The notes below the pieces were generated by a model. The model was not told the DNA's origin and did not search any database. It worked only from the letters and a program-made list of their open reading frames with translations. Both the position numbers and the translations under genes were made by a program. From NCBI GenBank assembly GCA_947846985.1, contig CANTUZ010000004.1:80825159-80889158 (forward strand): 64,000 bases of DNA. Reading direction: 5' to 3'. This DNA comes from Fratercula arctica. Taxonomy: Eukaryota > Chordata > Aves > Charadriiformes > Alcidae. This document shows, one piece after another, positions 24,201-37,969 of the stretch. Every line of letters starts with the position of its first letter. Position 1 is the first letter of the stretch.

Positions 24201-25284
24201 TTTCTGTAATTTCTCCATTTTTGTCCCGTAATCATTCATTGCATCCATGGCCTGCTTCTTTCTGCTTATGTAGAACAGTTTCCATTCACATCCAACCTTT
24301 AACAGTTTTAAAGCCCCATTTTTAATTCCCTGTGCTAATAGACTATAAATAATGTCAAATACATGTGAATCCTACCAGACGAGGCTGTAAGGGTTTCTTT
24401 CTTGAAGTCAGCATTGCGAACCTGCACATTCCTAGTATGATCACTTTAGTGATCTGTCATCATAGCTAAGGTTGAAAAATAAGGTAGATCACCATATATA
24501 CACTACTTGGGATTAAGATGACATTCCTATACTGAATTAATATGATTTATTGTACTTTGATTTTGCCTCTTGGTAAATACAGGCAGTTCCTGAAATTTTA
24601 GTTGTGGCATTCAGAATTCTCAATAACTAACTAACGTTCAGGATATGTTCTTTTGTTACTATCTGCAGCAAAGTTTGACAAAAAATAACAAGCACAGTGA
24701 TAAGTAAGATATAGAAGCCTTATCATGAAGCTTTTATGCTGCTGTGCAGGAAGGCTTGACAAGATATTTTGGGTGCTCAGAAACAAGAAACTGAATCGTT
24801 AATGCATTATCATTGAAGTCACTAAGCTATGTCTTAATGTCAGTCACAGCCTAATTTTGTGTGCTACCCACTGCTCAGGACATTTTTGTTTCTCCTTACA
24901 TGTCATAGCACTTAATTGACTCCAGATAAGTTATTTGTATTAAATTTTAAAGACTGAAGATAATAATTCCAAATGTTCTGATGGTGAAGGCTTCTTAACT
25001 TGCATAGGACATAAATACATTTGGTACTGTTTGCAGAATGTTGTTGTTAATTTTGTACAGAAATTTTTGAAAAAAACTTCTAGGTTTTTTTATGGTTTTT
25101 GTTTCCAGTATTTGTTCAGTTGCTCTATTAGAGACAGATTACATCGTCAGCATAACTTTGATAAAACTCACTTTTTTTTTCTATTCAGGTCAGTCCTACA
25201 ATTTTCTTTTTCCAGTGTGTCTTACAAGTATTTATAAATAGCTGTCAACATTTAATTTGGATTTTATGTCCAGCAGGCTCGCAG

Positions 25285-25613
25285 ATGGGTCAGGGACTCT
25301 GGAGAGTTGCTAGGAACCAGCAACTGCAACACCAAGGATACGGCGGACAAGGCTACCTTAGCAGAGAACATGGTAGGAGGATAGCTACTAATAACGTTTC
25401 CAGTACAAGCCATCGCAAACAAGCCCAAGGAGGCATCGACATCTACCACCTGTTGAAGACAAGAAAATCTAAAGAACAAGAAGGATTCATTAACCTGGAA
25501 ATGCTGCCACCAGAGCTCAGTTTTACGATTTTGTCATATCTGAATGCAACTGATCTCTGTCTAGCTTCGTGCGTCTGGCAGGATCTTGCTAATGATGAGC
25601 TTCTCTGGCAAGG
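25285..25613 (+). CDS. FBXO8: FBXO8 coding exon 1 (start codon and F-box)
   Basis: It starts MGQGLWRVARNQQLQ and encodes residues 1-109 plus two bases of Gly110, including most of the F-box. The donor is GG|GTAAGC. Upstream, a tandem CAGCAG acceptor places the exon start at 25274 or 25277, leaving 8-11 nt of 5' UTR before the ATG. Confidence 0.97.
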
Positions 25614-28600
25614 GTAAGCCAAAAAAAAAAGTATCACCTGGACATAGTAAAAATAATTATTAGATTTTAAACTTCTCTCAACATGTGTTTTTTGTCATTA
25701 TAACCTTAGCAAAGGTTTCCTAAGTTAAGTGAGATTTGACATGAATATAGTTAAAAATGTGTTATTCTGGATTTCTAATTACTATCAGATATTAGCTGAG
25801 ATTACTACATACACAAGTGTGCTTGGTACAAGTGTGTATGTCTATAAATACATACCTGTTTGATACATCATGGGGAAAAAACCCAAGGACTTGTTTTCAC
25901 TTTTGTATTAGCTCAAAGCACATCTCAAGTGTTTGTATTATTACTTCTCTGAACATCAAATGAATATCTGGCTTGAGCAAGCAAATTCAGCTGAAGCTCC
26001 AGGCAGAAAGGGATGAGAACTCATCTACTGTATTTGCCTTAGAGCAACTTAAGTGTATTGGTTTTGGAAGATGGTGATGGAAGGGGGAAAGAAAAGGTCA
26101 GTTCCTCAAATGTGTCAAGTGGAAACACATTTATATATAACATATGCAGATTTAGTAAGTCCAGGCAGTAATTTTCTTTGATATTTGGTGTTTTACCACA
26201 TTAGGAAAGACTCATGAAATCATACTTATCTTTAGAGTAGATGGACAGCGGAACTTGTATCTTCTTTCACAACATATTCTTTACCCCTTAACTTAGCAGA
26301 CAGCGAGCAGTATTGCTGTAGTAGTTGGGTGGTTGTACAAGTCCTGTTTCTTTTCCTTTCATTGTGCTCTACGTCTCTTCCTTCCTCATCTATTTCTTTG
26401 CCCCTCTGCATTTGAATTAAGCAGCTTCCTTTCCTATCATGCTTCATGAACTCAGCAATAGCGTAGTGCAGTTGTAACTTCTTAGTCATAGTTGTTCTGC
26501 TGTTGGGGACTGTTGTCTTGTCAGGACACAGGAATTTTAGTGAAGATCCTGCTAAGCCTCTAAGTTGATGTATATCAAATAGCTTGGCAGTTGAGTATGT
26601 GTTGTATTGTACTCAGTTCTTGGTATAAAAACCACACTAAATACAAATAAATTCCCTGGACCAAAGCTTGAAGATACGAGAGCTTCTTACCTGTATTCAG
26701 TATATATTCTTAACATACAGGGGGAAAAAAATACATATTTCCCTCGGAGTTCATCTCGGGAAATAGCTCAGTCACTTTTAGTGAAATCTTCCCTAATAGT
26801 CAGTTCAAAGTATACACTTGATAGTGAAAATGTGTCCTGATTTAGCAAATTAATAAAAATCCCAAATTGCATAATCTCTGTAGACATCTTAGTCTTCAAT
26901 ATTCCACACGTATCCGATGTGTTTGGGTTTAGGCTTTGGCAGGTCCTGTGGCTGCAGTTCTGAACTCAGTCCAGGTAAGACCCGCATCCCTCCCATGTCC
27001 TCAGTGGCTGCCTGCTGGGTCCTAAGCGTTGGGCCTAATTATTTATAAGACAGATGTGTTGAGGCAGAGCTACCAGTTCAATAAGGAATCTAGGTAACGA
27101 TCGGAGTGCCTAGAAAGAGCAAGGTCAAGGGAATTTCAGATGGTGTCATCAAGGAGACTGATGAAACTGAGACAGGGAGTCAGGGTGGGATAGAAGAGAA
27201 AGAAACTGAGAAGTGATGGGAGATAGAGAGGGATGGGGCTGGATCAAATAATTATGACTGGTCAAGACTGGAAAATGGACAGTCAGGTGGAAACGGACAG
27301 ACGGGGAAAGCAGTGAGTTAACGGCATCATTTTGTGCTGTTGTGGTGTCCCACTCACTGCACTGCTGGGGCACAAGAAAAACACTATTTTTTATCCTGTC
27401 ATACTGCTGCAGGAGAACAACTTGTCCCAGTTACCCAGTGGTCAGATGCCAGGAGTGCCAGAGGTCTCAGCTGTGTGGATGTCGTTACAATGCCACCTAC
27501 TGGGATATGTTTTGAGATTGCACTCAAATACATCAAAACCTGTGTGAGAAGAAAATGATAATCATATAAATTAAGACTTTAGCAATGCACATGCAAAAGG
27601 CTTATAAACGGTTACGAGCAACCTGGATCTAACTTTCCCTATAGTTTGAGTATTTGGCTTTGCACTGTTGATTGCATTTTGTTTATGTAAAATACATGAA
27701 ATGAAGAAAAGAATTTTGATAGTAGACTAATTCTGTTTTCACAGGTTGTGCAAATCCACTTGGGGTCACTGTTCTATATACAATAAGAATCCACCTCTAG
27801 GATTTTCTTTTAGAAAATTGTATATGCAGCTGGATGAGGGCAGTCTCACCTTTAATGCCAACCCTGATGAGGTAAGTGAACTGTTGTTATAAACAGTTAA
27901 AATAATTGTGATTGTTGTTTTATAATTACCGCCATATTAAAAGCCAAGTTTTAATAGGTGTTTGTTTTACTGTAGGAGTGGTTAATACCCAGTTACAGCC
28001 CTATCCTGATCTTTTTTTGCATATGGTACCTGTGCACATCATTTACATGGCTTGCCTCTTAATTGCTTTGTACAGCGGTCTGACCTATGGATGCCAGAAA
28101 TTCATAACCACGTATTGACTTAGGAACGAGGCAGAGATCCTAACTGAAGAGACAATGGTGAATTTAAAAAGGACAATAATACGCTCACATAAATTAAAAT
28201 GCTAAAATGCTTCTGCGGAGTACGAGTTTGATCCCACTTCAGTTAAAGCAGGATGAGGTATAAAATAACACCAATTAGTTCTATGACAATTATGGTTTCT
28301 TGTAAGGGATTTTTAAATATGTCCACTCTCAAGGAGCAAATCTTGAAATATTGTGAAAAAGATGTACTGCTGAACTGTCCTAAGGATCAGTATGATTTGG
28401 TTTCTGTGGATGTTTTTTATGCATAATCTATCTTCATACTATATAACAACATATATTTATTTTCAAAAAATACCCCATGTCAAACTAAAAGGTTTCCATT
28501 TATTGATTAAACTAACTGGGAAAGTCAGTTTCTGCTTTCGTTCTGTCACCTTTCAAAGAAGAAAAGAGTTTGAGAGTAGACAGCTTTTGCCTGGGAGATA

Positions 28601-31600
28601 TGCAATTAACGCCCAAAAGAGAGTCTTTTGTGTACAAAACTAGACTCCTCCATGTTTCCTAGCAAAAGAAGGTACACGGTACTGAACGAAAAGTAGCATT
28701 AACTTCCAGCGTTATTTATACATACACAAGGAAGTGGTAATTGAGTAAATCCAAAGTAGGAAAGGGACTGAGAGACATGAAAAGATACAGTTCTAGGAGC
28801 CAACAGTTTGCTCTGCTGATATACAGAAAACATGAACTCATGGCCACGGGGTGAAATAAATAAAGCAGTCTTATGAATCATTACAATAATGTGACTTTTG
28901 TTGAAACTCTTGCTTTATCTCACATTCTGCTTGATAAAGAAACCCACTTCTTTTATTAGTCGCAAATTACAGTATTTTGTAATTTCTCTGGTAGAGCTCT
29001 GACTTGAACTGTGATACGCGGTGCTGAGACATGTTATCCGCACCTTGCCTCTTGAGTGATTAGCATGATTTTCAGCAGGATTTTAGTGGATTTAGTAATA
29101 AATGTAAAGCTCTTCAAATGAAACACAATACTTAGGTAACTTAAAAGTGTTTTCAAGAATATATTGTTTTAATTGGTAATAGCTTTGTCCACCCAGATTT
29201 TTCTTTGTCTTCCAATTTGTTTTAATGTAATTTTTCACTTACTGTCTTAGTTAATAATATGTTGTTATATTCCAACCTAATTTAAAGTAGTCTTGGTAGG
29301 TTTAAAGCATTTGGAGCCTTCACAAAAGGCACTGAATAAAAGCTTTGTTTTTTTTAAAGGAACTTAAGATCTGCAAATTAGAGCTGCTTTACAGTATACC
29401 TAAATTAGATATTAAATTTATTATAGGACACTTACTTCTTCTGGGTTCATCGTGGTTATATTGTACAATAGTAGTACAAGCCATCTGCTTCAGGCCTAGC
29501 GAGAGACGAGAACCTCAGGGTATCTCCTAAGGGCTTCTGTTCCTCTCTCCCTGTGGAGCACCATAGCCTGGCAGGAATCACTCAGGGCCTGAGTTCCAGG
29601 AGAATTCACAAATACTATTGCTTTTCTTGCTTACCACTGTGATATTGGCAGAATTATTTTTATAAAGACACTGTGACTGGAATTTATGATGTGACATTCC
29701 ACTATTACAAATTGCATCTCGAATTTCCTGCCAAACTCTGCTTTACATTTGATAACAGACCTGATCAAATTACTGTAAAAATAGGAATACTTACAGCCAC
29801 AGGAGCAAGATTCTCCAAAGGACACGTCCCATGTCATGAAAAAGGGTAACCAGGCTCCACAGCAACAGCTCCAGAGCTAGCGGTGGCTCACGGGGTAGGG
29901 AAGAGCATCTACACACTTTGTGGTAGGATTCTCTGGTTAGCCATTGTTGTGTGCATGGTGTTGTGATATCTGCTGTAACTTCATGTATTGGTTGTGTGCA
30001 TGAGCTTGCCTGATTCGTAGCAGGGGCTCACATTCTGCTGAAAGGATGTGCCTAATCACATTACACGTAATCTGAAAAAAAATACTCCAGTGCATGTTTG
30101 GTTTCTCATTACTTTTTTTGTTTGTTTTGTTTTTTTCCTATGGCAGCACCATTGTAGCCAAGATTTTGGAACTTCGTTTTTGTTTCTTTGGGGAAAGGGG
30201 GTGATTTCGTGTTAGTGTTAACACTTAAATATGAATATTATTATGTTTAATCTGCCTACATGGTCTCTGCTGTATTTTATTCTAACGAGCGTATGGTGTA
30301 TGTGAAGCATTTCTCGTGCAGTGCTCATTTCATATCTCATACGCTTATGGCTCAGAATTTGTAAGCAACCAGAAGTTATTTCCCACTGGTTTGTATACTG
30401 TTTCTAACTCCCTACAAAATATTTTGTCAAGTTTATTACACAGAGCTATGCTATGTAATTAAAATTGGAATTTAAGGTGAAAAACAGAATCCTTTGGTTA
30501 GGAAAGATGATCTAATTATTGTTTCATTCCTAATGGTAATGATTCTAACTGATTATGTTTAATAGCATTTATTTCTGTGGATCTGTTGGAATCTGGACTG
30601 TACTGAAACTTTGAGAGTTTAGTGAGGTCAGGATTTCCTTTCTGTAGCATAATAACAATGAAGTACAGTAAGACAGCGCTTACACTAAGCCCTTTCTGCT
30701 CTTCTGATTGTCTCATTCCTTACCAACTGCCCTTAGTTTCGGACAGGGAGGTCAGTTTTCTGACCTTTTCTTGATTATAAATTAATTGTTAGCCACTCGC
30801 ATAAAGCGACCTTATCTGACTTTTAATTATAGATAGTCTTTAGAGGATGGAATATTTACCATGCTGTATATTTCTAAGCAATTTTTTTGAAAGCCTGTCC
30901 TATTTCATAGTGATCTACTAAGCAAGACAATTTTGAGATGCATTGATTTATCTGTCCTAAGAATATTAAAAGTACGTGTATGTTGTAGAGGGAAGTTCTT
31001 CTGTGTGATCTAAAACGTTGGAATGGACCAGACAGCTGAAACCTTTTGAAAACTCTGTATTAAAGCCAGAGAACTTTAATCTTGTAAATTATTAGCTATG
31101 GATTCTAAGCAACATGAAAATATTTCTACGTTCTACTTGTGATTTCTGCCATCGTGTGTATCACTGAGAATGTATCTTAAAGACATACAGTGAAAGAGAC
31201 ACTGTTTGAAGTGTATGTTTTATATCGTGTCCACATTTGTCACCAAATGACTTGATTAATAACTTAGGAAAAGAATCTTAAAAACTTCTTTTAGAAATAT
31301 TAGAAAAAAAATAGAAAAAACATCAGTAGTGCACATTTTGTTCCAGAAGATGCACCATGAAATATATTAAGATACTGCGTTTCCCTAGAAAAATGGGAAT
31401 AATAGTACCATACATGTCTAATTATTATTTACTAATAATGTTAGTGTTACCTAAAAGCCCCAATTAGAAATTGAGGCCCTATTATGCCGGATACTATATG
31501 TACAGAATAAAATGACAGTTGCTGCCCGCAAAGAATTCATTTAAATAACTGAGCTAGTATTTAAACTTGAATTCCTGTATTTCATCAGCTTTTATTTAAG

Positions 31601-34600
31601 AATGTTTTAATTTGGTTGGTGATCAAAATTGTCTTTTTTTTTAATACAGTACAGACTAGAAAAAAGCCAGCATTTTATGTTGATACCTATGTAATCCTAC
31701 CAAAATGTAAAAGCACGTAACTCGCAGAATTATGAATCACCTAAAAATGTTAATGTTAATATGCTACTAGTGGTTTCCTTAGTCACCTTTTAACACTATT
31801 AAGGCAAATAGAGCATGTGTACAACCATTTATGTGAAATTTGAAATTTCAAATATTAAGTGAAATTTGTCTTTATTGACAAGTGTATTTGTCATTTATTT
31901 TCCCGCATTTCTTTTAAATGCGCGTTAGGTAAAAAGCTTAATTGTCTCCCAACTCTGACTTTGCAAAAAATTCCGTTTAAACATTAAGAAGAGAAATCAC
32001 ATATATATGTAGAAAAATACTGATTCTAAAATTTCTGTGCCATTAACTTAGAGTATGTGGGGTTTGTTTTGTATGCGTATCTAAACAGATGTCAGAGGCA
32101 ACTACAAAAGGTTTAATATTGACTGCGGTACTGAAAAGCTCTGAAGTACTCTTAGAAGAGAAAGAAATCAATGCAGAAATGAAACCAATACTAAAAAAGA
32201 AAACTTTACGGTTTTGGCTCTCCCGTGTGGATTAAATGAATGGAAAAGCTCTTGGGAACAGGTAGAAATCGAGCGAGGAGTGTCAGGGCTGTAACAGAAT
32301 AGGTCGGTAAAACAAGCGTCCTGTGACTGGGGAAAAAGGAGCAATTGTCAAAAACAGCATGTTGAAATACGACGAGTGGCTTTTGTTGTTATAATTAGTC
32401 TATAGTTATGATTGTTATTTGCATATATAATTTACACCAACACTTTCATACGTTAAGATTTTATCCAGAGCTGTCTGAAATTCAGTGGTGAGATCTGCCT
32501 TCAGTCAGATCTTTCCTAAGAGAACCACCAGATGACGGATAAATAATCTCAGCCTAGATTTTAGTGGCATGTAGGACTACTCATTTCAGTTAGTATACCT
32601 GCCACAAGTGACCGTTTTAGCTACCAAAAGGGATTTATTTGAAGTGCAGGTTCCAAGAGGAATTCAAGGCGGTGTTTACAGTGTTAGAAAAAGCAGATTC
32701 GATGACGTGCTGTAAATAAATTTCATTTGCTGTGAGCCAAAATTTAAGAATTTTACAGAGAAATCAGGTTTCTATTGCTGCAAAGTATCTGTGGTTGCTT
32801 CGGAAGAAATAAAAAGCTGCTAAAAATGATGGCATGTGCTGAAGTATATTTTATTTATACCCTGTTTATTTGTGAAGGAGATGGGGAAAATGAGTAACGA
32901 GGCTGCAGTCACAGAGAAAGAGATTGTCAAGCATTAGGTGTGGGGGCGGGGAGAGAGAAAGGGAATTAGAGACAGGGAATAAAAATGCTTTGCAAAGGCT
33001 TGGTAATCTGTCAGGTGAAGATCCTACCTTGAGTTGAAATCAAGCACATGAAAGAAATTTGCGGGATTTACCGTCAGAGAGAAACCAGCCCATTGTCTGT
33101 CTCAAAAAAGGTTACTTTCATCCTGCCTCATCTATGGCCTGCCAGGTGTTTTTTGGGTATGTTGTTAAATAATTGCAGCAGGAATGCCATGTAGATGCCT
33201 CGCCAGGCTTCAGTTTGTATTACCTTCAGCAAATACTAATTACTGAAGCAAGTGCAGAAGTCTCATCAGGTCAGGATATATGTAATGGAGATGTTCTGCT
33301 GCTGGTCGTGGATCAATTGCCAGAATCCTTGAGGAATTAATACGCAGTTGCTGTTCAGTTTGGTCTCCCGTTTTAGTTTCCTATTTAGCTCTAATTCAAT
33401 AAAGTACTTAACCTTATGTTGTCCATCTATATTATGGACAAACTTAAATATGATCTAATTTGGACTTAAATGCCAGCTTATAGTGCAATACATGTTTCAT
33501 TATGGTCCTAAATAAAGAGTCTTCTTAAAAACAGGACCTAAAATGGCCAGGGTTTGGGGGTTTTTTTGTCTTAACCTGTATAAAACCTTTGTAATTGTAT
33601 TTATTTTATAAAACATTAATTTAACAAAAAAAAAATGCTGATTAACTGCTATTTTCTATAAATATATAAGCAAAAATTATTATCTAGCTGGTTTTACCAG
33701 TCCATATTACAGATGTTTGTTGGCATTTCACTCGTGTTATCAATACCTTAAGCATATATTCTAATTTTTTTTTTTTTTGCGTGGTGTAACTGAGACTAAT
33801 CCACTTCATAAAACAACTCTCCAAACCTGCACTCAGTCCTTTATTTCTTTTTTAAGCAAAACCAAAGAGCACTGGGAAGTTAGTTTGTGCACTGAATGAC
33901 AGGTTGCCCCTACATCTTTGTAGAGGTAATGTAAACTCAAAGGGCAGACTTGCAGAATGTTGTGAAGTCTGATAGCAGGAGATTAATGAAAAAAGATTTC
34001 AGAAGTATTTTAAAGGTGATTTAGGTTGTGGCCTCGGTACATTATCCTATGCAGAAGCGCACTGTCCTACACGTTTTACAGTATTCGGATGATATGGTGT
34101 AGCCAAGAGCTACTGGACTTAAGTATTTTGACACTTGTCTGGAATGAAAGCTCAGAGCCACTCCCAGCCCCTGGCAGATTGAGTTGAAACTAGTTGCTCA
34201 GTTATCCTCAGGTTTAGATTTTTGTTGTTGAAAAATGTGAACGTTTTTAAAATCCATTAGCTTGGGTTTGATTTCTGAGGTCGTAAGGAAAATAGTTTTA
34301 TGCTTTGGGATGTTTCAATGAACAGAAAGAATCCAGAATATCACTGAAATATTTTAAAATGAAATCTGGCCTCTGTATTCTATAAGAAATCTGTGCTTGG
34401 CAAAGTGTGGAAAATTCTGGGAATCGTAATAAGAATATAAAATATACACAATTGTCCTATCTTTTTAAATTTTTTTTGTGTGTGTTAGGCACAGTGTTCT
34501 TATTTATGTGTATGCATATTTATGTATGTTGATATTTACCTCTGCTTTGAAATCAACGTGCTTGTGTTTATTTGCATTATTACACATTTAAACAAATGCA

Positions 34601-37600
34601 TTTAATGCATCTATTTGAATGTGATACATCATATCCATGTGAGAGCATTAGTGTTTTAATGAAAGATATTAAAGACTAAACACATTATGGCTAAGATTTT
34701 CTTAATTACAAAAGTTACGAAATTGAAAGTTATGGTCCCCGCAGCATTTTAAATACGATTATAAAAGTATGAAAACCAAAATACTAGTCTACACTGTAAA
34801 GAAATTATTAAAGAACCATCATGCTTGTGATGGGGTTCATAATTTTAAATTTCCTACTATGAGTATTTGTAAAATCTCAACCATAACAATAAGCTGTTTC
34901 TTTGCATTTGATTTCTACTTTTAGAGTGTATTGTGCATGTTGAAATGTGGTTTTGAGGAAGAGGAATTATTCTGAAAAACAAACCCACTAATTTAGTAGG
35001 ATTATGTTCCTACATTGCCAAGTACGATACTTGCTCCTAAACACATTATGAAGATGAAACATATTTATACGTACATGTATTTTATCTCAGGGAGTCAACT
35101 ACTTTATGTCCAAGGGCATACTAGACGATTCGCCGAAAGAAATAGCGAAGTTTATCTTTTGCACAAGAACACTAAATTGGAAGAAGCTGAGAATCTACCT
35201 TGATGAAAGGTAATTTGAATGTCTCTTGAGACATTTCCTCTTCGTTTTCAATGTACAGCACCATTCAACAATACTTTGCTTGTATTGATGTAATTTTGAA
35301 GAGGTGAAAATGCAACCAAGTAATGCTGCTGCTGAATCTGAACACTTACTCAGTGCAAGTATTTATGTGACTATAACACTTCATAAGAACCCCTGAAAAT
35401 ACCGCCTGTAACTAGTCAGTCTCACATCTGTGCCTTTTCTGCATTTTTGCTGTGCTGGGCATAAATTGGTTTGAAGTCACAGTGAAGTTACAGTGCTCGG
35501 GGATAATCTTTGTGCTATATGTTATTCGGATTTCATAGATATTTTGCTGCCTTTTTTTTTTTTCTATCTTTTATGGGTGTTAATCAGAAAAAGCGGTTAT
35601 CACTTTACCAAGTGGTGATAGCATTTTAACTAATGTCGAATCGTCTAATCATCACTTGGTTGATCTTTCTTGAATGGAAGTTGCAGCCACCTCCTAGGGT
35701 GCTGTAGAGCATCCTATGGGCGATGGCACGAGCTGCAGCAGGGAGCCTTCTCCCTGCTCGAGCATCCTCTTCTGCCTCCACAACGCTTTCTCTCACCCTC
35801 CAGGATACCTTCAGGTTGGGGTAGAGCAGTGTCAGGAGAGAGGAGCACCAACATGGTCAAGCCAAGTTGAAAGAGGAGGAGAGTAATAACGACCTAAATA
35901 GGAAGAGCAGAGGGACAGCAGTGCTGCTAGCAGGAATCCTCTCCTGCATCCCATCCTCCCGTACCACTGAAGGAATAAAAGGAGTCGTTCCGTAGTGTTA
36001 TCACCGCTGACAGTCCTGGGCTGTAGAACTTCAGATTATCATTTTTTTTGGCAATAGAAAAAATTACAAAACCATTTAACATATGAGATCACAAGTTAAT
36101 AGTAGCAACCCCTACTGCCATTCATCTTCCCTTCGTAAACAGTGTAATCAGGCACTAAAAAAATAAAACCGAGGGTTCTAAATGTTGAAACTCCCCTCTT
36201 AGTACTGAAATGTTTAATAGGAAGGGTAAACACATGAGAACATTCTTTGGTTCACTTCAAATTTGCTTCCAAATGTCCTTCAGATGTCTGTTGCATATCT
36301 GTTCATGTAGACTAGTCTGAATCCCGTAGATGTTTCTGTGTTCAGTGGAAGAGAGCGTCACACCCTGAGGGACTTAGACTTTAAAGAGTTTTTCTGAGCC
36401 CGATCTTAACAAGATGCTCCTGTAACAGCTTCTACTTAGGCACCAAAATGTGTGGCACAGGTGAATCTATTCCCTGTACTGTCTTTTTTAATGGCTTTGT
36501 CAGGCAGTTTAAAGGAAGCGAAGCTTCTATGTAGACTATAATTGAATATGCACATAAAGAAACTTAGAATTCTGATTAATGTATATTTTTATAGTTTTTG
36601 GCTACTACTGTAAGTGTCTGAAGAACATGTGTTTCTATTATCTTTGTGCTGTTAGCGATAATTTGTCTTGCAGCAAAAACAAAGCTCATAAACTATTCTA
36701 AAACTTTCCTTCTTATTTTTAAAACCTACGTTTTCATATTTAAAAGGTTAAAAGAAACTTCTCTAATGATGTGGGATTTTATATTCTACCAGGCGAGATG
36801 TTTTGGATGACCTTGTGACGCTGCACAACTTCCGAAACCAATTCTTGCCAAATGCACTGAGAGAGTTCTTCAGACACATTCACGCTCCCGAGGAGCGTGG
36901 GGAGTACCTGGAGACTCTCATTACAAAGTTCTCCCACCGATTCTGCGCGTGTAACCCTGATCTGATGAGAGAGCTCGGCCTTAGCCCTGGTAAGCAAAAA
37001 AAGAACTTTGATTTAGTGGATTGTATCTTTCTGGATGCTGCTGCTGTTTATGATAGTTTTAAAATCAGCACCTAAACAAGTATTTCTGAAAGAACAGCCG
37101 TGGCTTGGGAGGGTTCAGTATCCAGGCACCATCCCACTCGGGTCGAAGAAAAAGTAACATACAGATTCTTTTCTTAGACCTAGGTGATAAGTGGGGTTTA
37201 TTTTCGTGTTATCTTTCCTTCCCTTTTGTCTGTGCTTAAGCTCTGTAGTGTCTCTAAGTTCCCTCTTGCAAAGACTTACGCACTTAACATTTTACCCTGT
37301 GGATAGTCCCGCAGAAAAGAGAGGGGATGTTGGGCCTCCCTCAAGTTAACGAGCAGTTTCTAATTGAGGGGGAGCCAGGTTTCGGCAGCGGGACTGCTTA
37401 CATATTTAAAGATAAGCTTCAGCAGGACGTTGGCCTGAGTTTACAAGAACTTCCAGAATCTGTTTAAATGATGTGCATAAAGCCCTTGGTGACTTTGGGA
37501 TAACGTAGAAATATTAAGAGATTTGTAAATACTCATTTGGCAATGTGCTGACATTATTACTTTGAAAATTGCCGTATTAAATTTTATTTCACTGGGATAC

Positions 37601-37969
37601 CCTTTTGAGTTGTTACATATGTGTGTGTGTGTGTGTATATATATATATAAAAATATATATATAAAAAATTATAAGCCCAGATGTTGAAGACCATAAAGGT
37701 TCTTGGACAGGGAACAATATTTTTAATGATCGTGGTTTCCTTTTTAATTTTTTTTTATTTTATTTATTCTCTCCTGCCTAGATGCAGTTTACGTACTGTG
37801 TTACTCTTTGATTCTCCTTTCCATTGATCTCACAAGCCCTCACGTGAAGAACAAAATGTCAAAGAGGGAATTCATCCGAAATACACGACGAGCTGCACAG
37901 AATATTAGTGAAGACTTTGTAGGGCACCTTTACGACAACATCTACCTTATTGGCCACGTGGCTGCCTAA
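25285..37969 (+). CDS. FBXO8: FBXO8, F-box protein with Sec7-like domain (5 coding exons)
   Basis: Coding exons: 25285-25613, 27745-27871, 35091-35209, 36793-36989 and 37782-37969. All junctions are GT-AG and in phase, giving 960 nt: 319 residues plus TAA, the same length as human FBXO8 and nearly identical from residue 50 on. Domains: a polar N-terminus (1-65), an F-box at about 68-110 (LPPELSFTILSYLNATDL, then LLWQG), and a Sec7-like domain at about 146-276 (FLPNALREFFRHIHAPEERG, NPDLMRELGL). Family knowledge: the F-box docks SKP1 in an SCF ubiquitin ligase, and FBXO8 has been linked to ARF6 ubiquitination. The LPGEAQ motif holding the catalytic Glu of ARF-GEFs is absent (APEERG here), so classical exchange activity is doubtful. 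Its neighbour CEP44 shares the promoter. Confidence 0.97.
25614..27744 (+). other. FBXO8 intron 2
   Basis: 2.1 kb of mostly unique DNA. A slightly GC-richer purine-rich part (27120-27320) contains no repeat I can name. Confidence 0.55.
27745..27871 (+). CDS. FBXO8: FBXO8 coding exon 2
   Basis: 127 nt, residues 110-152: LCKSTWGHCSIYNKNPPLGF through LTFNANPDE. The acceptor is TTTTCACAG and the donor is GTAAGT. It links the F-box to the Sec7-like domain and is close to identical to the human protein. Confidence 0.97.
27872..35090 (+). other. FBXO8 intron 3
   Basis: 7.2 kb, the largest intron, uniformly A/T-rich. Only short homopolymer runs were seen (for example poly-T at 33768-33778). No transposon, RNA gene or additional exon was recognised. 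Confidence 0.55.
35091..35209 (+). CDS. FBXO8: FBXO8 coding exon 3
   Basis: 119 nt, residues 153-191 plus two bases of Arg192: GVNYFMSKGILDD, then KFIFCTRTLNWKKLRIYLDE. The acceptor is TTATCTCAG and the donor is GTAATT. This is the start of the Sec7-like fold. Confidence 0.97.
36793..36989 (+). CDS. FBXO8: FBXO8 coding exon 4 (Sec7-like core)
   Basis: 197 nt, residues 192-257 plus one base. It contains LVTLHNFRNQFLPNALREFF and later ITKFSHRFCACNPDLMRELG. It aligns with the Sec7 core, but the segment that should hold the ARF-GEF glutamic finger reads HAPEERGEYLE. The acceptor is TCTACCAG and the donor is GTAAGC. Confidence 0.97.
37619..37668. repeat. (TG)n(TA)n microsatellite
   Basis: About 9 TG units running into TATATA-rich sequence, inside FBXO8 intron 5, 115 bp before the last exon. 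Confidence 0.9.
37782..37969 (+). CDS. FBXO8: FBXO8 terminal coding exon 5
   Basis: 188 nt to the TAA at 37967-37969, residues 258-319: AVYVLCYSLILLSIDLTSPH-type sequence through GHLYDNIYLIGHVAA. The acceptor is CTCCTGCCTAG. It ends exactly where the human protein ends. Confidence 0.97.

Larger units (their letters stand above)
20464..25276 (+). other. FBXO8 first intron
   Basis: The first 370 bp are CpG island, then the CR1 fragment, then about 4 kb of A/T-rich unique DNA with short poly-T and poly-A runs. No other recognisable element. Confidence 0.55.
35210..37781 (+). other. FBXO8 introns 4 and 5
   Basis: Introns 35210-36792 and 36990-37781. The second holds a (TG)n(TA)n microsatellite at about 37619-37668. 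Otherwise unique. Confidence 0.6.

Noticed and set aside
36779..36997. 72-codon minus-strand frame over FBXO8 exon 4
   Set aside because: It is the antisense shadow of a confirmed exon.
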